NCBI GenBank assembly: GCA_013423385.1
Contig: BLZA01000049.1
Span: 496,001-560,000 of the forward strand
Length of the DNA: 64,000 nucleotides
Source: Naganishia liquefaciens
Lineage: Eukaryota; Basidiomycota; Tremellomycetes; Filobasidiales; Filobasidiaceae
Reading direction: 5' to 3'
Shown one piece after another: positions 45,954 to 58,152 of the stretch. Both the position numbers and the translations under genes were made by a program. The notes beneath the pieces were generated by a model that worked only from the letters and a program-made list of their open reading frames with translations, was not told where the DNA came from and searched no databases. Numbering within the stretch: the first letter of the stretch is position 1; each line of letters opens with the position of its first letter.

Positions 45954-47951
45954 ATGGCATCGCGACATTTACCCCCTACCCAACTCCTGCCGCCACTACC
46001 GCCACAGTCGCGCAACACCCTCTCGCCCATCGTTCGGGAGCGTATTTCGGAATGCATACGCACTCTTCGCGGAATGATCGTGACACCGGTTTTAATCAGT
46101 GGTGATGTCGTCACTGAGATCGAGCAACCCAAGAAGACCCAAGGCGAACCTCTGACCGTCGTTGCTGGCACCGAGGAATCAGGAACGGATGCCGAACCTA
46201 AGCGAAACGAGGAGGACGACGAAGAAGACGGGTTCTATCTGGATGAATTCGAAAGATCATGGGCGGAGCGATGGCTCAATGGCGTCATCACTCGAGGAGA
46301 AGGATGGCTAATAGAGGTCGAACCAGAAGACGAGAAAAGCATAGAAGGCGACACCGAGCCACCGGAGGGGGAGGAAGACCTGGAGCAATGGGAAGAATAT
46401 CTTGCCAGAGAACGAGTGCTGCAGGACGCCAGTGAGCTGTTATCGCTTATGGTTTCCTGTACAGGTACGTTGAGCGTTCAATGTCATGAAACCTCGGTCT
46501 CTAAGTACACCTTTCGCAAGGCGCGGGAGCCATCTTGCGTGAGCTGGTCTTCCCAGTCGCAGAGAGTCCAGTCAAACCTTCCGGCTCCACAGAATCATCA
46601 CCAAAAGCTCGCCGGCGTAACACGTTGACGACTCCGAGGGATATCACGCTCAAGTTACATGACGCCGCTATCGACGATCACACCGCTGTCGGAGTCCAGA
46701 CATGGGGATCTTGCATTCTGCTGGGCCGGATGATGTCAAGTGAGCCGAAAGTGTTCTTCGACTTACCTTGCCTCGAGGACGCTTTGCCGGTCCGAATATT
46801 GGAACTCGGGGCAGGTACAGGACTCATAAGCATGCTGTGCCACGAGATACTGAACAAGCGGGAAATGGTACCTGGTCGGTGTGATGCGAGATCGACGAGT
46901 CGGAAAGCCGAAATCATCGCCACAGATTATCACCCTCTCGTCTTGGACAACATGCGTAAATGCTTCGACTTGAATTTTCCAAATGACTCGTACCTTGACC
47001 TGGATGCCAGTAGTCGCACGGCAGAGATTACAAGAAGTCGAGCGGGCCTTGGCGTGATGCCGCTCGATTGGATGGTTTTCCCCTCACAAGCTGAGAAATA
47101 CCACCGTGCAAGCGGAAGAAAGAGCACAATCAATGGAAATGGAGTCACAGAGGAGCAGTCATCGAAGGACAAGGCTTCCCCGTATGCAGCAGACTCGATA
47201 TGGAAGCCGACTACTCCAGAGCAATTATTTGATGGCGGAGACAGTATTCCAGCACAAGGGCTCAACCCGCATCTCACCTCGCCGTTTGATATGATAGTGG
47301 CTGCCGATTGCGTTTACGATACAGCGCATGCTGGCATGATTAGAGATTGCGTCAAATGGTCGCTCAAATTGCCAGAGGTAGACAATAGCGGTAACATAAC
47401 GCGACAAGGTGGCGTGCTGGTGAGTCTCTCGGTTTGTTCCTCCAACAGCTGTTCAAATGCTTCCCGTGTAGCATCTCTTGTCTCCACTTCGGCCCACATA
47501 TGCCGAAGAGACTATCAGCATCGCCAATGCGTTCCCATTTATCGATGCTCTGCCGTCTCGGCAAAGGCGAGCCGCTCGGCGACAGGCTTCCAAGTCCGAT
47601 CGCGCGCAAGGTATCTACGACAGCGGAGTCGCTACGCCCTTGACCCCGAACGGTCATAAAGCCTCGAGCATTGAATCTATTTTGGAACTGGACAAAATGC
47701 GCTTCGACAAGACCAAATCTAGAACCAAGTACCTATATGACAGCGGAATTGCAACACCGGTGCCCGAGTCGGAGATGGCCAAGGACGCAGGCCTGTCGGT
47801 CGACAAATGGATGGATGAGAATGACATGGGTCTCGGCGAGGAAGGCGGTTGGGTTCTCTGTACGAAACGCCGGTCTGAGCTAGAAAGAATGAAGGGTAAT
47901 GGCAGGTCTGACGAAGTCGAATACTGGGCTTGGGAGATATCGTGGGCCTAG
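45954..47951 (+). CDS. Family-16 (METTL21/Efm-like) protein methyltransferase
   Basis: Three exons (45954-46464, 46521-47419, 47472-47951; introns 56 and 52 nt) encode 629 aa. The centre is a class I SAM-dependent methyltransferase of the lysine-methylating family 16. It shows motif I ILELGAGTGLISM, the acidic SAM-ribose strand IIATDYHPLVLDNM, and FDMIVAADCVYD. Upstream GVQTWGSCILLGRMM fits the family's conserved Trp-Gly entry helix. Relatives methylate elongation factors or other proteins; the target here is unknown. An acidic N-terminal region and large insertions make it longer than yeast relatives. The C-terminal part carries two copies of a YDSG(V/I)ATP motif about 40 residues apart, whose role I do not know. 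Confidence 0.75.
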
Positions 47952-48111
47952 AACTAGGAGTAGACTGAGGCTAGTTTGGCTGTAGGCAAGAGTCTTGGAT
48001 AAGGCTACATAGAGGCTAGTCAGCCTATACAACACTAAAGTTTACAATCGAATTCGCATGTGAGCGCGTACTGGTACTCAGCAAACGAAGGCATGCTTGC
48101 TCTGTCTTGTG

Positions 48112-51019
48112 TCATGCACAGCCGGCGCGAGGAGGCTTGTTCCACATAAATTCTGGCTTGTCATCACCCATGTATGGCCTTATCCCTCCCGCATGGTATG
48201 GACAAGCTGCTAGGCGCGGCATTCGCTGGTATTAGACATCGACAATCGGGTGATGAAGGTACCTTCTGAGACTTACGTTTATCGCCTATCGCCATTCCTT
48301 GTCCCCATTGCATCGTCCTAGGCCGGCGTTCGACCATAGCATAGTCTACACAGGTATGATCAAGCTGGAGAAACAAAGCTGATAGTGTAGACTTACGAAT
48401 ACCTTCATCGTTGACCCAGTGGAAGTCTTTGCAAGCGCCTTCTCCGGGCGCGTGAAGCACTTCTTCCTTCTCCCTTTCGTCCGAAGGCAAATCATCTTGC
48501 AAGAATGGGTGCATCAAGGCTTGATGGGAGGTGTATCTTTTGGTAGGATCCATGACCAGCAACCGTTTGAGAAGATCGAAGGCAGAATCGATAGCCCGGA
48601 TATGCGCTTTCGCTTCAATCGGGGTCGCTCGAATGTATGGAGGATCCCATATCTTAGGGTTCAACTTGCATACCAATTCGAGCAAGCTATCGGGAGCATT
48701 GCCGAGACCTGGAACGGTTGTCGATATGATACGACCTACGAGAAGGCGTGAGCTTTGGCAGGTTCAGCGTTTTCCCCGCTAGTCCGCTTACTGTGCAGAT
48801 GTGCGGCTTTCTCAAGCTGTCCTTGGCCGAATATGCACCCGATCTCAAGAAGCGCTTCCATATCATCACCCGATACGAAGACAGGAAACTTCTGGCACAT
48901 AATACTGAGCAAGATGACACCCGCAGCCCAGACGTCGATGGCTTGAAAAGGAATCAGGGGCGGTCTGCTTGCGTTTGACGCGCAAGGCTTACCAACGGTC
49001 TGGTCTGGGCACTTTAACAACACCTCGGGAGCTCTGAAACCTCTGGTGCCGGCTCGATTCGCCCTTGCGCTCGGTCTGTATTGATGGAGATCATCCATAT
49101 TGGCCCATTGTACTTGATTGAGGAGAAGCTGACCTGGGATCCTCCTTGCGTACACCGACTCTTCCCACTGAGAGCCGCTTTTTGGCTTCGTACATCGCCT
49201 GCTCTATTTTCGCTGAATCCGCTGAGTTTAAAGGAGCTCGATAACCATGCGGCTTCAAATATGTGGCCGCAGCGTGTCCACAGGTCACCTTGCTGGGTGG
49301 ATAATAGCGTTCAGCGAGACCAAAGTCAACTAAAACGCCATGGCCGGACTCGTAGTCGAACAAGAAGTTGGCTGGCTTGACATCGCGATGTACGATGCCA
49401 CGTCGATGACAGTCGTTCAAGGCTCGGAAAAGGCAACGCATGTACTTGCGAATGTGAGGTGGATCCAGATTTCTGAAGAACAGCTATATGCAAATTTTGG
49501 AATGATTGGTTCGAGGGAATCGGTGACATCCTCGGAGAAATCTGACTCACACGAAAGTCATCATTGGGCTGATACGGCATACTAATGATTACCTGATCCT
49601 CGTCTCGGAATGCAGTGATCAATTGTGCCACATTGCGACATGCTCTGTTCATTGCGCAGGTAATAAGCAAAACGCTTCGCGAGCGATTTCCAGGCAGGGA
49701 GCTTACCTCAGGTCCTCCATAATGTCCAGCTCGTTATATATCCTGTCTGGACTGCTCGTGACATAGATCCTCTTCAGCGCGACCCAGACTTGGCCATCCG
49801 CAGAGGTATTTCGCCGCTGATCTCCACTCGCGGACTCGTTGGCGCCCCGATCAAAGTTTTCTTTGAGACGAGACAACGCATCATTGTTCTCTGCTTCCCT
49901 TTCCAGTTGCTTCCGGGCAGCTGCATCACTTGGCACGGTCCGCAATGCTGCCTCCCAGTACCAATTATCATGCTGAGCGTAGTTCTTGTCTATAGCTTTG
50001 TAGACTGAAGAGAATGTGCCTGAAGGAAGCGGTATTGTCAGTGCCCGGCCGAGATCTTGACTTAGAATCGTTACCTTCGCCTAAACGGTCCACAATAGTG
50101 TAGTTTTCATTCACGCCATTGATGTACAAGTTGATCCGTCTGATGTCCTCCCGCATTGCAGTCTGGTCCTCATAGCTCTTTGACTGCATATGCAAGCGGT
50201 ACAAGGGGGAACTCCGAAAGGCCGCGCCGTCGGAATGATTCATGTCGGAATGTTCATCAGAATCCGATGGAGGGAACGATGCTGGCGGACAACCGTTTAC
50301 ATCTCTCTAGAAGTTCAAAGTCGGTTCGACTATGAGCTGGATGTATCAATGGCGGAAATTATCGCATACCTGCTCGTGCTCCTTCTCCTGTTCGGAAGAA
50401 TCGCTCGGGCCGGAAATATCGTCATCTTTGCTGTCAGTCATCCGGGTCTCCGTCCGCTCAGGCTCCGTTAATTCAGATGACTCTTTTTCGATCCTGGGCG
50501 CCTCAGTGACTCCCCCATGCGAAGTCTTGGGCCTTTTCCCATGATTGACGACTTCAATATTCGTGGCACCTGTCGTCGTAGCGTCCGCCGTTCTCTTTGT
50601 TCGGCCTTCGTGGAGAACAACAGTGGTTTCGTTTTCCGGCAAAGAGTCTGGCAGGATGTTTCTCGTCCGTCGTGCAGATTGCCTTTTCGGCGGCTCCAAG
50701 CCTGTACGCCTGTGCAAGTCTTCGGCGCTTGGAACATCGGTCTAGCGTAGAGAGCCGGATCAGAAGAGCTGACGCTTCCGTGTTAGAGAAAGCTCACCAT
50801 ATTGTCCGATCCCATGACCGTATCTTGGCTCAAAGCTGTCCCGCGCTCCACCAGCGGTACGTTATCCACTTCGATACGCAAGATACGTCCCTGCAGCGAG
50901 TCGTCCCCTGCCGATTCGTCTTCATCTTGATGGACGTCTCCGAGAGATGCTGTTGATGGATCAAGAAGGGGATTCGAATGGTTGTACGTTGGATGCGAGG
51001 GGGGATCGAGGTACATCAT
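48112..51019 (-). CDS. CDC7: Cdc7 (DDK) cell-cycle protein kinase
   Basis: Eleven exons (51019-50798, 50741-50370, 50306-50075, 50019-49707, 49644-49551, 49483-49156, 49112-48993, 48941-48792, 48735-48397, 48345-48277, 48209-48112) encode 778 aa. A disordered N-terminal region of about 250 residues precedes the kinase: YTIVDRLGEGTFSSVYKAID, WVALKRIYVTSSPDRIYNEL, CLFRALNDCHRRGIVHRDVK with PANFLFD, VDFGLAERY, then the Cdc7-type activation insert and AGTRGFRAPEVLLKC. Late lobe motifs are AIDVWAAGVILL and RLLVMDPTKRYTSHQALMHPF. With Dbf4 it phosphorylates MCM helicase to start replication. Exon 6-7 uses a 43-nt intron. The last exon is supported by phase only and is the weakest part of the model. 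Two MCB boxes lie upstream. Confidence 0.88.
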
Positions 51020-51187
51020 TTCAAGGATGGATACTACCGCATGAGGCGTGGCTGATTGGCGGTGATCTGTATAAGCAGATGATGGATGAAACCGCAGAGG
51101 GCTGGAACCGCAAAATACTCTCTCAAACATTTTCGATGTCAGTGGTGATTCCAAATGTCTCAGTTGGAAGTCCGCAAACTGGCCTCG

Positions 51188-51204
51188 ACGCGTCACAAAC
51201 GCGT
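51188..51204. promoter_or_regulatory. Paired MCB (ACGCGT) boxes upstream of CDC7
   Basis: Two palindromic ACGCGT words sit at 51188-51193 and 51199-51204, about 170-185 bp before the CDC7 ATG. Fungal MBF (Mbp1-Swi6) binds this sequence to drive G1/S genes. Their pairing at one helical turn (11 bp) and position suit a functional site; binding is inferred. Confidence 0.5.
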
Positions 51205-51858
51205 TCGATCAGCTCGGGAACTTCAGTCGCGTAAAGGAGATCTGCTCTCTGAAGCTTCTTACGGTTTGCGTTGCCCAGAGCTGCTATCGACGACACCGTT
51301 CACGCATGTTAAGTCCTTTTCCGGGACGTCAAGATGGCTGTCTCATTCGCGCACGAATTTTCTCGATATATTGCAAGAGCAGGAAGAGCCAGAGCTTTAG
51401 AATCCGAGCACGAAGTAGCGTCATCCTTCTCGCCCTGATATCTCCTTCCAAGCTTTGCGATTCAAAGACTCTTTCGCCGATCGGCAAGACAGAGGGCCCC
51501 GGACACACGATCAGCGTTATGACAACGCCCTTAGGTTTAGACGTTGTCAGCCCGTCAGCCGCGAACGCATACAGCGAAACTAGATGTTGGTTTAGCTCTC
51601 GGCGCCTTGATTAATTCGTCACTACTGTTGATCGCCCAGGTCCAAGAGTGATCGAGCGGCGCGGGAGTCACAGCGTTCTCGTACTGTTTCACTTCCTTGC
51701 TGGTTCCCTCTCAAGTCATCCGCTGTAAAGGGATATCCCTACAACGGCGCAATCGCCTCGAACTTGGCAAACGCAGCCTCAGGCAGTCGTAGGCTGGATT
51801 GGGAGCTCTGAGAAGCCCTCGCCCTCATCCATCAAAGCCATCCTCACCGAGAATTGAC
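51205..51858. other. Rest of the CDC7 / GPATCH1 divergent intergenic region
   Basis: Short open frames only, none recognisable. It should hold the GPATCH1 promoter. A TG dinucleotide repeat lies at about 51955-51975, inside GPATCH1 intron 1 just beyond this interval. Confidence 0.45.
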
Positions 51859-54800
51859 ATGACGTCTCGGTTACGAAAGAAGCTGGAAGACTTGGATGAA
51901 GCAGGAAACAATCTCAATGAATCGTTCTGTCTCGTACGTCGTAACAAAGATTCGTGTGTGCGTGTGTGTGTGTGTGGATTCCTGATTGTAATGATCTCTG
52001 CTAGATTGGAACTCCATTGCCTTCATTGGCAGATACCAAGCGAGACCAAAACGAATTCGTTCCGATATGGAAGCAGGAGGTAATCGGCATATCGAAGACG
52101 GATTTCCCGGGAAAAGACTGACTTTTCTGTGGATAGGTTCGAGACGAGCAAGGCAGAAGGCGCTTTCATGGAGCATTCACAGGCGGTTTTTCTGCGGGAT
52201 ACTACAATACTGTCGGTTCAAAGGAAGGATGGACACCTGCTTCTTTCAAGTCTTCCCGGTCAAATCGAGCCGGCAATGCCTCCCGGCAACAGGCTGCGGA
52301 AGACTTCATGGATGAAGAGGATCTGCAGGACCTGAGGAACAGCAGAAAGCTTGAAAACACTGATACTTTCAAGACCGATGGCTTCACCTCAACTGCAGAT
52401 GAGTTGGGCAGATCCGAGTAAGTGATTGAGATCAGCGACTTTGGCGAAGCTTGCTGATCTACGGATCAGCTCTATCGGTTCAGCACTGAAGTCTCTCGTC
52501 CAACCGTCATCATCGTCGATGGGGCAGAAACTGCTGATGAAAATGGGATGGCGACCAGGACAGGGCATCGGTCCGCGAGTTTCCGCGAGAAAACGAAAAA
52601 TCCAGGAGGCCAAGCTCTCGGGACGCCCGTATCAACCAAGATCAGAAGAACTCGCCGTAGATGAAGAAGAGGGCAAACACCGTTTTGCTCCAAGGGATTC
52701 CAAGCTCATGGTCTTTGAGCAGAAGACGGACAAGGGAGGCTTGGGCTATGTCAAGGGCCAAAGCATACAATCATCCGACGCTGCGAGAGCGAAAATCGAG
52801 CAGCCGAGTTTGAGTGGTACGCAAGGCGGTGCTTGACATGTACAGCTCATACTAATGACCCGCATGCAGCTGGCTTCGGGCTAGGCATCGATGACGCAGA
52901 TGAGGACGACATGGATATCTATCATACCGATGGTTTGCGTGCTGATCACGGTGCAAGAGTGGCATTCGACATGGACGATCAAGATAATATCGTACTGCTC
53001 GGTCATGGTGTAGTCGGCGCAGACAGGGCCCGGAAGGCACGACCTGATCCTAGCCAAGATGGCCGCACACTCAAGGTCAAGAAAAAGGTAGAGGCGCCGG
53101 GAGACAATCACAAATGGAGCGATGGAAAGCCAGTAATTACGGGATTTGTCATAGATCCGAATGCCACAACTCAGGATAAGTGGTAAGAAGACTACAGGTC
53201 ATGGACGATTTCTAGCGGGCTAATCTAGCCGCCGAGAAAAGGTTCGATTTCCCTTCCGTACCCGATGGCTGGAGGCCACGCCCCTCCAGGGTCTGGCACA
53301 AGGGCTCCAAGTGGGACCAGACAGAACCGGTGGCGTTGAAGCCTTTGCTACCGAATGCTGAGAAACGTTCTGCTTTGACGGCAGATCAGGTAAGCCATGT
53401 GTGCAGAATAATAGACGGGTCTAAAGTTTATCCTGTGTCAGAGAGGGGACATTTTAGGGGAAGAGCAGCTACAATCTTCCACCAAATCCATTTTTGAATA
53501 TATGTCCGCGAAAAGCAAAGAGAGACTGGCCCAGGCAACTGGCGCTCATCAATTGACTGGTGTCAGTCTGACGGTTGAAGAACCCGCCGAGCCGCGGGAC
53601 GGCGTCATTGTTCCTCCACTATCTCCGCGCACCGCATCCGCTGCGTTGAAGGGATTCATTCCATTCGGTGATGATCCCGCCAAACAGGAACGGTACAAAT
53701 CGTATCTCGTTTCTCAAACGCACAACACAGCGGATCCGAATCCAAAGCTACTGCCGGGCCGCCCGGTCCACGAAATCAATAAAGAGCTTTCCGACTTTTC
53801 CAAGTCGGCCGCAATGTTCAAGCCAATGAGCTTTGCGATGGCGAACCGTTTCACCACGAGTTCCGCGAGCGCACAAGACGTCCAACAACCAAAGCCTGGA
53901 TTGCATGTGCCGGACCCCGACAAGTTGGGCGACTGGCTGGACAGTACCAAAACCCCAGCAGAAGTCAAGGAGGTACTCACTCCTCGCCAAGAAGCTGCAA
54001 AGGCTGGAATGTACGGGAAGATGACGAGAACTGAAGAGGATTGGGCACCCAACAAGTTGCTTTGCAAGCGGTTCGGCGTGGCTGACCCGTATCCCGACGG
54101 TCTTCCGGGAACGACAAATCAGGAGCCAGCGACACCGTCGGGCGGTCCCTTGGGCACGCGGCCTCTGCTGACTGCCCCTGGGCAAGACGTAGCATGGCAG
54201 AGCAAGTTTATTAATGTGCCTTTATCGGAGGACGCTCCATCCAGTGGTTCAGAGACGGGTGCAAATGGACCCCGCCGACCGAAAACATTAGCAGAAGTTG
54301 GCTTGGCAGACGACGAGAACCAAGGGCGGGACACGTTGACTTACAAGAAGCCGGAAATTGACATCTTCAAGGCGATCTTTGCGGATGCGGATGACGATAA
54401 CGATGACGAAGATGATGACCAGGAGGGCGACGAAAAACCAGGGCGATCTAATCCATTGGGGATGCTCAAGCCTGCTGCCATTCCGCCGTCGAAACTTCGA
54501 CAACCTGTCATCGAAAAACTAGGCGAAGGCTCGGCCCTGGCCCCGCTCGACATCATCGGCAGGGACATCGATCCTGCCTCCTATCGCCCTGTCTTCGCTC
54601 GACCATCGTCGAAACGCGGAAGTGATAAGCTCGAGTCGGACCTTGCCTCGAACTCTGAAGCAGCAGACACCGAAGGACGGAGATCGAAGAAATCGAGGAA
54701 AGAGAAGAAGAAAGCCAACAAAATTTTGATGAGCTTTGACGTAGGCGAGGAGGAGGAGGATGACAACCTGTCCGAGCGGAAAAGCAAAAAAATGAGGGAC

Positions 54801-54914
54801 AAGCCACAGGGCAGGCGCGCTAGCCCTGAAGATGATGGGGTGTGGGTGGAAAAGGAAGCAGTCGTAGACACGCAGGTCTCTTCCAAGCGCAAGCGAGCAG
54901 AAGACTTTTTGTAA
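51859..54914 (+). CDS. GPATCH1: G-patch protein GPATCH1 (DUF1604), splicing factor
   Basis: Seven exons (51859-51933, 52005-52079, 52137-52417, 52470-52816, 52870-53182, 53242-53389, 53442-54914; introns 52-71 nt) encode 903 aa. The N-terminal DUF1604 block is clear: [40 protein letters not shown] and [10 protein letters not shown]. The G-patch follows ([20 protein letters not shown]). Conserved later segments are [31 protein letters not shown] and [13 protein letters not shown]. The C-terminus is rich in Lys/Glu with nuclear-localisation-like stretches ([12 protein letters not shown]). The family binds late catalytic spliceosomes with a DEAH helicase such as DHX35 and affects splicing choice, fitting an intron-dense genome. 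Confidence 0.92.
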
Positions 54915-55459
54915 TGTCCTTTACGGCCCATAGCGATCGACAGCCGCTGTTCCTTTCGGTCGAATGCATGGCTTATGCCTCACAATTTGTCTGGTTTCAC
55001 CACATGTTAGATTACCCAGTGACAATCATCACACAGCTCCCAAGCCCTGTATCTAGGCATGCCGTTGGCGGGAAATACATCTCGGGTACTATCTGCCTTA
55101 CTCCTGAATGTGATTTGCTGGTAGGCAGAAGCTTGACCAGAATGCCAGAGCGAACGTGAAACATCAAGCGAATTCGCTCGTCTTCGTCGCATGGCGAGAC
55201 CATCTTCGAAGACTGCTTCGATCTCTGCGTCATGCATGAGTATTGCAGCGAGGGGTCTCAACCTCGGTCAACATGTTATTTCGAGGGCGTAAGATCGGAT
55301 AGCAGTGTCGAAAAGACCGTCAGAGCTCTTGTTGGTCCACCAAAAGGTCCTGGAAGATGGAGACCTCGAAAAAAAAGCTGTTTAGTCGTAAATCCTTGCG
55401 ATCCCCCGCTAACCAAAGAAGATACGCTATCCCCAGCTTGGGTAGCTGGCAAAATAACT
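54915..55459. other. Intergenic region, GPATCH1 to tRNA-Phe
   Basis: About 545 bp with no recognisable gene. A run of four A at 55450-55453 gives a T4 on the minus strand just past the tRNA, a weak Pol III stop. Confidence 0.5.
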
Positions 55460-55561
55460 TGTCAGTTCTGTGGATTGAACACAGGACCTGCGGTATCCTA
55501 GACGTTCATACAATGTGCTGTAACGCTTCAGACCGTCGCTCTCCCACTGAGCTAAACCGAC
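55460..55561 (-). tRNA. tRNA-Phe(GAA) with 30-nt intron
   Basis: The 102-nt gene folds with acceptor GTCGGTT/AACTGAC, D arm GCTC-AGTGGGA-GAGC, anticodon loop CTGAAG (anticodon GAA) and T arm CTGTG-TTCAATC-CACAG, with discriminator A. About 30 nt of intron follow G37. The outermost anticodon-stem pair is A-C, a small oddity. Confidence 0.88.
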
Positions 55562-58152
55562 TTCAGATGCTGCAAAAATTGTCAGCCGTCATATCACCCC
55601 AAAATGCCGAAGCTTTGCCCGCCCGCCTTTCGACGCTCAGACATGCCAACTCTATCGAGGCATGACTTATCTGTATACCATGACAAAGCTCACGACTCCT
55701 CTCGCGCTACGCGCAGAAATCTCCGATAGCTTCCGCGATTCGGATTGCATGAAAAGCCCGGCTTAAGGGCATTCAGGGCCGAACAGCCGGTCATGTCGTC
55801 TATGCACTAAGCTCCTGTGTGCTGCAGAACTTGCTGGAGACAGCTGGCTGGACAGCCTGACAGACCCGGCGATTGCCAGTTCAGCGTCCGGAATGAAAGT
55901 GAAACCTCAAGTGCCGACTCGGAGCCTATAGAGAGGAGCTCATGAAAAGCTTCGGGGGGAAGCTTCGTAAGCCGGACTGGCTGCCGCACTGTGTGACGTG
56001 TTGTTGTGCACCGACAGCTCGCGCCGACGGCTATGTTCACGTTGAAGCTATAACCGTCGGCGTGTGTGCACATTCAGCTCATTATTAGTTGGAGAGCTGA
56101 TGTCAGCCCATCTCCGGTACATCTCCCCGGCCTGACACTACTGTGGTACCGTGTCGCCATGTCAGATCCTCTGCATATTCCATAAGCTTCACAGCATCCT
56201 CCCTCCGTGAGCCCCTTCGACATATCCGGCAATTCAGTTGGCGACTCGCCTCGACATATCTTTCGATAGGACGCCACAACTCAGCGAGCTTGATGTTGTG
56301 TGATATTGAAGCGGTCTGCTTAGGTCGCGAGCCCTATCAGCTAACAGCCAGCGAACCGCCAGCTACTCTACCCTAGCTTCTATCCCGCGCTCCGCATGCA
56401 TAACCTTACACATGCATTCAGCCAACAGCTCGCCCAGCGCTCTTGGTTGCAGGTCTTGCTGGCTGTCTTGCTCGAGGCGATTGTCGACGCCATTGAGCTG
56501 GCCACTGAGTTAGACATGACCACTCAGGCCACGTCGGGATGGATTATCAGATCTTCACGCAATGGACCAGATCTTCGATTCTGGCAGCGGATCTGACCGG
56601 CTTGGTCTAATTTACATATGGTATGCGACTACGCAGCTGACTACGTGGCTTCGTCGATCCAGTTCCTAATCTGTTGACACTCTGTTGACAGATCGTTGAT
56701 TCTAGCCCTTATTAGTGACAGAGTTGTCCCATTCTTCGCGATTATCTATGTAGGCATAGCTGAAAGCCACAGCGGAACTCAGCCAGCCTCGGGCAATGCC
56801 GGAGCTGATGCAGGCGACATCACGCAGCCCATCACATGGGCGATGAGTGCCCACCACGTACCACAAGGTGCTGACGGATATTGGCTGCAGGTCGTTTGGG
56901 GTCCTACGCTTTGCGGCCTCTCTCGATGGCTGGCTCATGGAAGCGTATGAGCTCGCGTATGAAAGAAAGAAAGCAGGGAAGGAGTGCAGCCGTTTGATCG
57001 AGGAGTCGGTTGCGCACAACAACAATACGCGATGACTGGTATTCGCACAGCTGTGCAAGCTGTTAAGCGTGTCGTATCCCCCATTTCAGGCTTGCCCGCC
57101 ATAGAACTCCCTTTGTGTGTCGAACGCGAGTGCAATATGCGTATCGAGACAGCTTTCGAGCTGAAGAATCCGCTTCAGTAGAGCAAGAAGCAGAAGAAGC
57201 GGCCAGTTCATCAGCCCGGATGGCACCAAACGATTTGCTTTGCAGAGATCTTGATTTTCGCAACCAACTTGTCAAATACCTCATTGACTTGCCAACTCAC
57301 CGAGAGAATTGCTAAGCCCGCGGTTGGACACAGAAGATCAGACAAAGCACGAGCTCAATAGACATCCGTCTGCCAGTTCTTGACTTCTTGCTTCCTCTAG
57401 CCAGTCCTCTAGCCTGAGGAGCTGCCTGAGGAAGGCGAATTGTCGGCTCTTGTCGGCATTTAAGATACGCCGAGGGCTTTCAAAGCTTCAATGTGACTCA
57501 CAGAACGGAAATGCCGCGGCTGAAGCTGCAAGGCGGCTATACAGGATTTCACATAGATTAACGGTTGGCTGTCAGCTGACCACAATATAGTGGCTCCTTA
57601 CTTCCGCAAGAGGTTGTTCGAGGCGAGCCAAGACGGCAGCAACAGCTGCAGCAACTTTGAGAGGTACTCCAGCTGGTACTCTCAACAGGAGCCGATATCT
57701 GATGCGGAACGCGGAAGCACGAAATGCTCTTCTCGCAGAAAATTTTCACAGGTGGCAGACTCGAAAGACGTTCCGGCCACGAAGCTGAATCCAAGACTCA
57801 ATTGTGTGAAGACGTCGTTTAGGTTTAGGATGGCGCCAACACTGACAGCGGATCGAACTTGAATAGATTGTAATGCTGGCCTGATTCCTAATTGTTACAA
57901 CGGTTGCGGCTATGTCACCATTCTAAACTGCCCTGTGGCAGCCAAAAATCATACAAGAAAGATCCCTAGGCCCTCCAAAAGATTGACAAGGGATGCTAGA
58001 GTCATGCAGTTATGCGTGTTGTGTGCGAATTGAGTGATGTGATGATGTTGATGACGACGATGATGATGTGGTAACGACAATGAATGCTTGAGAACCCATG
58101 ACGAATTATAGGGTGATGCTGATATAGGGTGATGCTGATGACGGACAGGCTC
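55562..58152. other. Gene-free region, about 2.6 kb
   Basis: No frame resembles a known protein. It holds many AGCTG/CAGCT words like the 7.2-11.2 kb region. At 58103-58142 there are two tandem copies of a TATAGGGTGATGCTGA unit, next to a GATGATG-rich stretch near 58030-58070. I recognise no mobile element. Confidence 0.5.

Noticed and set aside
58103-58142. CRISPR-like or promoter repeat array
   Set aside because: Only two tandem copies of a 16-base unit without spacers; ordinary slippage, and the setting is a eukaryotic nuclear genome.
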